Source of the DNA: Selaginella moellendorffii
Taxonomy: Eukaryota > Streptophyta > Lycopodiopsida > Selaginellales > Selaginellaceae
DNA: 64,000 nt
Direction of reading: 5' to 3'
Assembly (NCBI RefSeq): GCF_000143415.4
Contig: NW_003314292.1
Location: 1,377,666 to 1,441,665 of the forward strand
In this document: piece by piece, positions 55,524 to 64,000 of the stretch
Layout of the letters: the number at the start of each line of letters is the position of its first letter
Position numbering within the stretch: the stretch's first letter is position 1
The notes under the pieces: generated by a model
The model's database searches: none
The model's input: the letters and a program-made list of their open reading frames with translations, nothing else
Told to the model about the DNA's origin: nothing
Made by a program: the position numbers and the translations under genes

Positions 55524-55915
55524 ATGGCTACTTATACTTTTATTTCTTATTTTGTCTTTGTGTTGGTCTCTTTCTCATTGGTAATCCTTAAATTTCTATT
55601 TTCTTTTTGTACTTACTAATACAAATTCACTAGGCTATAGCAGACTTTACTGATACTTGTGATATTGAGACCATGAAAATTGAACAGCTTGATGTGAATG
55701 ATGAGTCCAAAGGATGGCAGCTTGAAGCTACATGTGCACCTTTCACAAACAAAATATCAACTATTGTTCTCAACAATTGCATTGGAAATAATAATGGCAA
55801 TCTTGTAAGAGGTGCTGAATTTCAACGGAGCTGTGAAGGTGCTAGCATCACAATTTCACCAGACAAGACAGTTAAACTAAGTGCTCTTTGCTATAATTTT
55901 CAAGGTGACCAATGA
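55524..55915 (+). CDS. Secreted cyanovirin-N homology (CVNH) lectin, probably truncated
   Basis: Exons 55524-55580 and 55634-55915 give 112 residues. The first exon is a signal peptide (MATYTFISYFVFVLVSFSL). Splicing at TTCACTAG then reads AIADFTDTCDIETMKIEQLD. The CVNH pattern is clear: WQLEATC, STIVLNNCIGNNNGNLV, AEFQRSCEGASI, VKLSALC, with conserved Cys, LNNCIGN and NGxLxW-like positions. The family binds high-mannose or other glycans. The frame stops after YNFQGDQ, so most of the second pseudo-repeat is missing. A GT at 55905 may mark a lost following intron. The neighbours are transporter and kinase debris, so it may be a truncated gene. It is AT-rich in codon use, unlike the 16-41 kb genes. 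Confidence 0.72.
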
Positions 55916-56089
55916 CTTTCAAACTTTATCTTAAATGACATTCTAAGAGCAGAAAATGGTCGAATGATATGTTAGAATACTGTTTTTTATTGTTTAAGAT
56001 ATAAAATTTAGTCGAAATACTTTAGAATTGTTTTTCTCTATTTCGTTTGTAATCAAGATTTATACTTATTAAAATTGATACAAAAGAAC

Positions 56090-56890
56090 AGTGACTCCGC
56101 TGGCGCACAGCATGACGAGATGGACTGACGCTGCTTTCCGGAATCCTTTTCCACACAGATGACCGCAAATTAGCACTGGCCGAGCCTTCATGCCCCTTAA
56201 AGCTGGCGCTCAATTTCAACTTACACGATCACGCATGGGCTGCCGGTGGATTGGAGCTGGAGTTTTGCAAAGAGGGAGAAATTGGCACTGGGTGTAGTTT
56301 TGCAGGAGCTGATCCGCCAGAACCAAGGCCACCATCGCCTCCAGCTGTAAGAAATTGATCGCATTCACGAAATCCACAAAAGGAGAACAGTTTCTTGAAT
56401 ATTACCTCGACACATGATCATCACGACCAGCTCGCAGCTCGGTACTTTCTTTTGGAATTTCTGTGAGAAGCAAGCAAGCAAGCAAAATCAATGATGGCGA
56501 AAGAAAATTTCTGAGAGCCTACAGACGTCAGCTTGAATGCTATTCTCGTCACTATCGTCTCTCCATTTGAAATTCCTCCCTGCATGAAGTGTTCACAAGC
56601 TTGAGAAGAAAAAGAGAGGGATTTATGTTCCAGATCAAAGTATTTCCTGCGAAAGAATAGTTCTCAAGCATCGTAAACTTTGTCATATGTTTCGATCACA
56701 CCTAGCATCCCTCAACCAATCCAGTGCGAATGCAGGCAATATTTCATCGAGGCAGCAGCTCCACGCTCGTGTTCTCATGTCATAGGACATTCTTGATCCA
56801 AGCTTATGGCAAATGTGATACCGCAAGCAGTCCTATTTGTGACCGATGGAGCAAGAACAGATCCTCCAGCCTCAGTGGACAGAGTCATTT
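56090..56890 (-). pseudogene. Mosaic of CDPK, chorismate synthase and STP scraps
   Basis: Reading left to right: about 56095-56210 resembles CDPK exon 1 (GCGCACAGCATGACGAGATGGAC, CTTCATGCCC). About 56215-56600 resembles the 3' exons of chorismate synthase (CGATCACGCATGGGCTGCCG, GGAGCTGATCCGCCAGAACC, CTATTCTCGTCACTATCGTC). About 56720-56760 resembles the region near 36356 (GCGAATGCAGGCAATATTTC). About 56835-56885 resembles the STP start (CGATGGAGCAAGAACAGATC). Gene order is the same as at 35-40 kb but most exons are deleted. It is a shredded segmental duplicate. Confidence 0.75.
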
Positions 56891-57144
56891 AATTTCTAAA
56901 TTTATAGTTAAATTTTTTATAGTTGTCAAGTTAAAAATTATTATTTTGGCTAATAATTCAAAATATATAAGTCATTTATATGCTTACTAGTGAAGTATAA
57001 GTAGTTCAATCAAATTAAGTTTAAAATAATTTTCTTCTATTTCAGCCATCTAAAAAATACTTTATAGTAGAATAACTATTTGAAATTGTTGTGCAAGCTT
57101 CACTTAATAATTGCTAAGAGGTGCACTGTTCATCATCCCACTCA

Positions 57145-58340
57145 CCATTACATCGAAGTTTGCTGCACTGCAGCCACCACCACTCTCACGAGCCATAAAG
57201 ATCGGTGCCAGAGCCTTCCTGCTAGGCTGGATGGACACCGGAAGCCATAGTAGAGCCTGTGGCCCAGGAGATTGTTGAAAAAGTTATGTCCGAGAGCAAG
57301 CACACCATATAGTCCGCCGCCGCTCCCAGCAGCCCTCTCCCTTCGGCCTGGACAGCTTCCAGCCCCTCCTGAGCAGTGACAGTGGTGCGATTCTCTGGAT
57401 TTACAGTGGCTGCCTGAACCTCTTGCTGCGAGGTAGAGGCCCGTCGATTTGTCGAGGCCCATTGCCTTGAGGACGACTTCTCCGGTGGACACTTCCCGCC
57501 TCTCGTTGTAGACGAGGCGCTTCTTGGCAAAGTTTTGCTCTCGGTACTTTCATAGTATCTCTTGTTCTTCCGGTTTGAAGATGGCAAGGCACCTAAGAGA
57601 AGCTTGTCAGTGCGAAAGTCAAAAGTAAGTACCCATCTAGAATCGGAGAAAGTGGCGGAGCCTGCTCATGATCTGGTTGCTCAGCAACATAACGTCCGGT
57701 TTGAAACGAGTCTTGACATCGTGTCTAAGCGATTTGATAAAGTGTTCTGAATCATAAATGCCTCTGCAACATCAAAAACAACTGTTTGCTCTTTATCATA
57801 ACCAAGGAAGAGAGCAAAAGATAAAAGTGTTAGCATCCTACTCTGGCAACACAAGCGTTGCATGCATTATCCTCGCTGCCAAATTGCATTGCAAATCTGC
57901 AAAGCCACAACGATGAAGTTGGAAATAAAAAGCAAGGAAAATAGAATGCCTCTTACGACACTGCGCTGTTGGTTACACCACAATGGCACCGAACTACAAG
58001 ATAGCCATTGCTTTTCTTGGGAGGGGCTGCAAGATAGTTCACTCAAGTACTTTTGCGGCCAAAAAGATCTGGAAGCCGAGGAAGGCCTCCAGCCAGAAGA
58101 AGAAGAGCTTGTCCAAAGAGAATCACATCAATCAGCTAAAAAAAAGGCGAACGCTTAAAACCAAGGAGCAAGGAAATCGAGAGGAATGCTTACATGCGAC
58201 CGAACGATGACACCATCTTGCTGCAATTGCGAGACCAGCGTACACAGAAGCAGCACCAGGCCAGAGATGGACAATCGACCAGCAAATCCCATCATACTGG
58301 CAGTCACTTGCTTCCATTGCCTCTGGCCCCTTCTTACGCT
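57145..58340 (-). pseudogene. O-fucosyltransferase-like copy D
   Basis: Reverse-strand pieces: an N-terminal anchor region near 58300 (frame-broken), VVFDVAEAFMIQNTLSNRLD, the exon containing KVPRAKLCQEAPRLQREA, then ENRTTV-APEEGLEAVQAEGRGLLG, DYMVCLLSDI and NNLLGHRLYYGFR in two different frames, and a short C-terminal end near 57150. It is shorter than copy C at both ends and has at least two frameshifts. It sits between the CDPK/CS mosaic and half-MFS copy 8. Confidence 0.68.
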
Positions 58341-58564
58341 CCACCCGCGAGAGAACGCTCATCATCGTATGGTTTGATTATTCTGGTATATGAGCTTATA
58401 ACAATCATTGCTCGCTCTAAGACATAGGTGCTAGCTACTGCCCCAGGGGATCTAGGCATTGGCAAGACGAGATACTAATGTTGGGTATAAATAGTTGGTG
58501 GTTTTTTCCATTACAAAGAATCTAATAATGGCCGTTCCAATCCAACGGTCAAGATGCTAAAAAG

Positions 58565-58992
58565 CTAGTCTTGAAATGGCTATTTCGGGCGAGAGGAGGA
58601 GGGATTGTCCCCCAAAGGGTGAATATGAGCTTGCTGATATCTATCAGGGTGGAAGCTTGGTCGTCACTGGATTATATGGTTCTTTCTGAATCTCGTTAGT
58701 CACTGCTACACTGTGATATGCTCAACCCATTGCACGAGGATGGCAATTTTTGGGAGCAGGTGTTGCGCTTGTCTATGCGCTACTGGTTCATGTCTACATG
58801 CTGGAGTCTCGAAATTCTGCGAAGGATATAGACGAACTCAAGACGCAACAGCTCGACATGCACGTTATTGAGGCTATTCAAGACAAGGCTATTGGAGCTT
58901 TGGAGAAATTTGCTGAGGCAACAGGAAATGATTTACCAGCAGATATGAAAAGCCTGAAGCCAGAATATATTAAGCTTTTTAACCAATACTAG
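58565..58992 (+). pseudogene. Half-MFS copy 8, internally deleted
   Basis: The first-exon remnant (GAATATGAGCTTGCTGATAT; compare GEYDLADIY) is followed within about 170 bp by the TM6-tail region, whose 80-codon frame at 58750-58992 reads ALVYALLVHVYMLES, AIQDKAIGALEKFAEATGND and LPADMKSL. TM2 to TM5, including GRKK, is deleted. The tail lacks the SPLE motif (ESRN instead). A broken copy of an older lineage. Confidence 0.7.
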
Positions 58993-58999
58993 GAACTGA

Positions 59000-59794
59000 C
59001 ATTTAAGAAATTTAGATTATGAATAATAATCACATTTTTTTATATATTTGAATTAATATATATTAAATTCAGTTTTTTTTATTAGCCTATAGGAGTGGAT
59101 ATACTTAAAATATGCTTGGTGATTTTTTAACATCATAGATTAATTTTATAAATTTTCCTTGATATAGGATTAATCTAAATTACAAACATGTTTATAATTA
59201 TAAACTTCTACTTGACACTAAAAAAACTGTTATTAAAATATGTTTTGTCAATTTTTATTAATTTTTAATAACTATAGTTTCGATAAAAATTCAATATCTT
59301 TTGGAAAACTTTGCTAATTTTTAAAATGTAATTTTAGTAAAAGTTTATTAACAATTAATAACTATAAAATTATTAGTGAATGTAACAATAGAGATCTGAA
59401 TTTCATATAAAACTTAAATTTATTCACAAAATTTAATTTGAATTAGGTGATCTTTAAGTGAAAATAATGATACACTTACAAATAATTTTCTATAATAGTG
59501 ATAAAATATTAATAAAAAAAAGGTTCTAAATTTTACTTAATAAGTTGCATGCCACTTATGATATAATATTCATCATTTGAAGAGGAGAGCATGGTGATAC
59601 ATGTGAAGAAAAGTCAATTACTTTAGCACATTTTTAATAAAATTATTAAAATAAAAATTAAATGTTTATTTTATATATAATTTTTTTACCATTTTAGAAA
59701 TAACTAATATAGTTAAAATACTATAAAAATTCCTATATAATAAAGAAATTTGGATTGCATTGTCTGTTTACTCTTGTTCTATCATTAAATGTAG

Positions 59795-59836
<42 letters not shown>

Positions 59837-61450
59837 CTTACTAGTCAGATGTGAAATATAATACTAAGCAACTATTAATTAAATAACTTTAAGATTCTAA
59901 AACTTATTTTTTGGTTCCAACTATATTCTAGGATTTTCATTAATCCAATCAGTTTCTAAGTCTGGCATAAATCAAAATTTTAATAATTCAGCTATAGAGG
60001 TGCCAGGACTAAATCAAGTTTTCTCTAATATTGCATGTAACAAACAAAAACTAACTTGTAGGGAGGAAACAATTGAATTATGGTTTGATTGATATGATAA
60101 CTAAAGTGGATAAAAATTAGCCAAATCTTTTGAATTTGTGGGAGATTTTTAAGACAGAGAAATCTAGAAGTTTCACTAGCAAAGTATATTCATGGTGAAG
60201 ACAAAGGATCTTGGAAATGACAAACATCATTGTAGTGGGAGATTAGAATCTTGATAGGAAAGAATCACAGTGGGAGGATATATAGTAAAAGCATGTAAAA
60301 CAAACTCAAATGTAGTTAGAAATGTTAGCACATTACAATATGAGCTTGGAGGATAAAAGCCTGAGGATGGAGTGATGGGAGCCTCACCCCTTATATAATA
60401 ACAATTATAACCCTTTGATCTTAAGAATAAAGTTCAATCTTTTTTAGAAAAAGAATGTTCTTTGAGAGGAATTTCTTTGTAGCTTGACTGTAGTTTAGGT
60501 GTTCCAAGCTTGTAGTAGCAATCTAAGTGTGATGGAAGAAGTTCTAGAGTGTCTGAAGAGGATTTCAAGCTCATCCCACCTTTCTAGTGTTGCAGGGAAG
60601 GAATTTTGGAATTTTTTGCAATTGAAAATATAGTGATCTCGATTGCTAGAAGTCTTCATAGAGTTCTCTAGTGAGTTGAAGTGGTTCGAAGCAAGTCTTA
60701 GTGCAATAGAAAACTCATCATCTTTTTGGGTGAGCCCGGTTTGGAGAATTTTGATGTGCATTGTAAACAGTTGCAGATTAACCTAGGCATGTTTGAGAAA
60801 AGAGTAATGCATGAGAGAGGGATAAAGGCCATTCCTATCATGGCAAGGAAGCTAGAATTACTGGAGAATTTGATCTCTTAATGTTGCAAACTGGTGGGTA
60901 AAATTCTGTTGCAAGAAGGCCCTTGGAGCTACAATTGGCAAGTTAAATGAGCTCAAGAGCAGCTAAGGTGAGAGGAAGAAGAACAGAAGAGAACATCCTA
61001 ATGCAAACATATAAACTTCTAGTGTATAGGTGTTCTAATCCACATGATATAACAAGATTAATCCAAGATCCAAGGAAATCTGCATGGCATCTATATAGAT
61101 AGGTTCCCATGATTCTTAAACAAACTTATATATCCAGGTGAAAACCATGATCTAGCTAGCAACATGTATGATTGCCAAAAATAATCCCACCCTTTTGCAG
61201 TGTTGCACAATTTTGATCAAAAGAAGACGCAAATGCAGAAGCAGCGTAAATGGAAAATCTTTCAGCTGGACTAGCTAAAACAGATGATGAACTTTATGAA
61301 GTCGCTACATCCGCTAAACTATCACGTTCTTTGCTTGCTCGAACTCTTGTTATCATTTGGATGGCCGTGAAGTATGAATGTTCTATAACTTGAATTTGCA
61401 AGTGATTAACAATATTAATAGGGATTACTAGCATGATTACCAATCTTTGG
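59000..61450. other. AT-rich intergenic DNA with a (TA)n tract
   Basis: No gene recognised. A pure (AT)n run occupies 59801-59834. About 59093-59215 weakly resembles the dispersed element at 10085-10190. The 88-codon reverse frame at 60761-60495 matches no family I know. Confidence 0.55.
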
Positions 61451-61499
61451 CTAGAATTTTCGAGTGGATAGTCCAAGATTTTAGGGTTCTTGCAAGAGG

Positions 61500-62850
61500 T
61501 ACCGCGTGCGCCTCATTTGATGCGCTCTTGTTTCTCCTCGCTTGGGGCCTAAGGGACTGCCACGATTGTCCATCTCTGGCCTCCTACTGTGGTCATCGTT
61601 CAGTCTCATGTAAACATTCCCTTTAACTATTGACCTCATTTTGTTTTTCTTTAGGCAGATTGATGTGAATTTCTCGCCTCCCAGATCTTCGTAAGTACTT
61701 GTCCAGAGTTTTTTTTTCATATCTTTTACTTTGACTTAGTGGATTCTCTTGCAGCCCCTCCCAAGAAAAGCGGGCTTAACCAGCAGCGCGGTGCCGTAAG
61801 AGAAATTTCGTTTGCGTTGCTTTTTTTCGATGAGTCTTCGCTGATTTGTAATGCAGTTTTGGCAGCAAGGATAATGAATTCAACGCTTGTGTTGCCGGTA
61901 AAAGGTCCTATCTTTTGCTTTCTCGTCGTTGATTATGATAATGAGCAAACAGTTGTTTTCTTAAGTGGTTTTGCTGGCATTTATGATGTAGAACACTTTA
62001 TCGAATCGTTTAGACAGCGACGTCCTTCCTCGACAAGAAGAAGAAAAAGATAAAGGCTTTCCAGGTTGGTTACTCGTTCTTTCAAACCAACGTCGGAACT
62101 CTTGTCTGCTGTGATCGCACCCTCCAAGTTCGTACGAGACCGAAGCGCTGGCTAAGATGAAACAGCACGGTGCGATATATCTCACTCCCTTTTCCCATCG
62201 CCTAGCCGAAGAGATTCCAAACGCCGAGTAAACTTCCACGCACTGCGTTTCAAGCCGGACGTTGTGCAGCTGAGCAACCAGATCGTGAGCAGGCTCCGCG
62301 CTGAAGGCCACTTCATGTCCATCCATGCTTGCATTCGCTGGGTACGTACTTTCTTCTTTCGCATTCTTTCTCCACCGACAAGCTTATCTCAGGTGCCTCG
62401 CCGTATTCAAACCGAAAGAGCAGGAGATACTACAACGAGAAGCGCTTGAAGAGGTCGGTCTCATTCTCCAGGCAATGGACTTGGACAACTCAACGCGCGA
62501 CATCTTTGGAGGCGAGAGAATCGTCGCCTGGAGAACCGCACTACCGTCGCTGCTCCGGAGGAGCTGGAAGCTGTCCAAGCCGAGGGGAGAGGACTTCTGG
62601 GACCGACGGTGAACTACCCGGTGTGCTTGCTTGCTCTCGGACATCTTGATGAGAGGCGTGATGAGCGGTGGAACGTCGGGTGAGTTCCGACCCGCTTTGC
62701 ACGAATCCCTGGCTGGCGAGAGGTGCCGTGCGAACACCAGCATGAATATCACTGCTTTGGACGGGGGATCAAACGCGTCCTTTGGGACGATGTGGATTAT
62801 CCGGGAAAAGGTAAACGATTTGTTCACAAAACTCTACCACATGTAGAGAA
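61500..62850 (+). pseudogene. O-fucosyltransferase-like copy E
   Basis: Forward-strand pieces in family order: SGLNQQR (61770), ICNAVLAARIMNSTLVLP (61845), GIYDVEHFIESFRQRRP (61978), SNQIVSRLRAEGHFMSIH (62270), the FKPKEQEILQ region, GLILQAMDLDNSTRDIFGGE, RGLLGPTVNYPVCLL, then a frame-broken C-terminus ending near WDDVDYPGK. Stops and frame changes separate several exons. It retains the central YDVEHF and VSRLRAEG blocks better than copy C. Confidence 0.68.
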
Positions 62851-62911
62851 AAAAAAGAACCGATCGCGAATTCTACACAGTAAGCAGTCGAGAAATGCAC
62901 CTTAAAAACCA

Positions 62912-64000
62912 CTAAGTGTTAGAAAGTAAAAGAAACAATCTCACATACCCGATGGAGAGGAGCACCAAGGCCAAGCCGCTTGCAATTCCATTTAACCACT
63001 ATTATAAGCAAAACGGACTTGTTATTTTATATCGCTATTCGTAAACCTTACCTTCATATTCTTGTTCTTGGTCACATGACCATGATACGCCCACAGAGCA
63101 CGGCAGCAGAATGCAACCAGAGACATGGCCACGTTGACAGTAGGCAGTCGTCCATAATAGGCTGCGAACTACATGAAAAGTAGGAAAAGAAAACGTTTAG
63201 AAACCAAGAGAAGAAAATAGAAAACTTATACTCCCAGGGGCGATGCTGTGGAGAGTAGTGTGGTCGCAATGCCGATGTAACCCACAAGCTCCCAAGTAGG
63301 AAAGAAGAGGTCCAAAAGCCCGAAGGAAACATACCACGCTGTGACGATCACCGGGGGCCAGAGGAAGCTGCCAGAGGTGTGGACAGTGTAGAGTATCTCC
63401 ACCAGCGTTCCAAACTTGTTCACTGCACAAGTTACAAGATCCCCACTGAGAAAGCAGGTAGTGCAGTTAAAAGCTGCAACAAACATTGAAAACATTTAGA
63501 GTTGAAGAAAAACTAACTTAGAATTAGAAAAAAAACCAGCAAGGCCAAAGACGACCAGGCTCTCGATCACGCTCACGCTCTGGATGTCCATCCCGACAGG
63601 CCCAAACATAGCACCCGAGATGAGAGGCATCAGAAGAAGTAGAAGAGACAGTACAGCAGCCAAAAACTTTCTGGTGGTGAATTCCTGGAAATCCCTGTGG
63701 CTGTGAATCTCGTTGTGGCAAAGAACGAAAAGAATGAAATGTACCTCCTGCGCCTGAAGCTGGCGCTGATTCCCTGGCTCCTGCTGGGGCGGCCGATCCT
63801 CCTGGCGCTGTCAATGAATCATGTTTGTGTCAAAGAAAGAAAACAAGAAAATGTAGCTACCTGAAGCTGGCGCTGATTCTCCTGGCGCCGATCCTCCCGG
63901 CCCCGATCCCCTGGCAGCAGATTCTCCTGGCGCCGATCCCCTGGCAGCCGATTCTCCTGGCGCCGATCCTCCTGGCGCCGATCCTCCGGGGGCAGATCCT
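62912..64000 (-). CDS. SWEET/MtN3-like membrane protein B (5' end beyond window)
   Basis: Reverse-strand exons, from the 3' end: 62998-62912 (NGIASGLALVLLSIGY, stop), 63168-63052 (FAAYYGRLPTVNVAMSLVAF), 63473-63232 (CAVNKFGTLVEILYTVHTSG, GYIGIATTLLSTASPLG) and about 63685-63538 (FTTRKFLAAVLSLLLLLMPL). Upstream exons in the repetitive 63740-64000 region are uncertain. TASPLG corresponds to the SWEET ASPLAV motif. NVAMSLVAFCCRALWAYHG matches the second-bundle pattern. No frameshift is seen in the readable exons, unlike paralogue A. Predicted membrane sugar facilitator, by family inference only. Confidence 0.55.
63740..64000 (-). repeat. GC-rich 15-bp minisatellite within the SWEET-like B 5' region
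   Basis: Repeats of GGCGCCAGGAGGATC-type 15-bp units fill about 63870-64000, and a partial repeat sits at 63755-63810. All reverse frames are open here. One reads GSAPG repeats and another QEDRR-type repeats, so the coding frame cannot be fixed from this window. Confidence 0.8.

Overview
The window looks like nuclear DNA of a vascular plant. The best guess is a lycophyte of the Selaginella type. This is inference: introns are about 50-60 bp with GT-AG ends, a DYW-class PPR editing factor and a plant CDPK, chorismate synthase and STP hexose carrier are present, gene islands are compact, and they are separated by very AT-rich repeat-laden DNA. A run of exactly 100 N at 9406-9505 is an assembly gap.

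Layout. 1-9.3 kb: two members of a small membrane-protein family (reverse strand), a decayed BCS1-like AAA-ATPase and a truncated acyl-carrier-protein copy, with AT-rich DNA and a long inverted repeat between them. 9.5-16.2 kb: AT-rich DNA holding a decayed GH17 glucanase copy and a Ty3/gypsy remnant. 16.7-24.1 kb: a GH17-X8 glucanase whose acid/base Glu is Gln, a mitochondrial-type ACP-like gene whose carrier Ser is Glu, an AAA fragment, a third membrane-family member, a SWEET-like gene and PPR debris. 25.8-33.2 kb: two more membrane-family genes, then two divergent PPR genes. 33.3-41 kb: a same-strand block of CDPK, chorismate synthase, STP hexose transporter and a sixth membrane-family gene. 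41.1-45.6 kb: broken O-fucosyltransferase-like copies, a transporter fragment and a vWA-domain fragment. 45.7-52 kb: an array of AT-rich repeat units of roughly 1 kb, one interrupted by a complete 581-bp Cassandra-like miniature LTR element with a perfect 5-bp target duplication. 52-59 kb: a shredded second copy of the CDPK / chorismate synthase / STP / O-FUT / membrane-gene block, with a cyanovirin-N-homology lectin gene inside it. 61.5-64 kb: another O-FUT pseudogene and a second SWEET-like gene running off the right edge.

The most distinctive content is the repeated membrane family: six intact and two broken copies. It appears to be the N-terminal six-helix half of an organic-cation-transporter-like major facilitator, ending just after the TM6 'SP' motif. 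Its genes travel with a conserved 3' flanking block of about 0.7-0.9 kb. No operon-like logic applies. The genes are individually promoted, and the organisation is driven by segmental duplication, inversion and decay. All splice models were built by eye from GT/AG signals, frame and family conservation.
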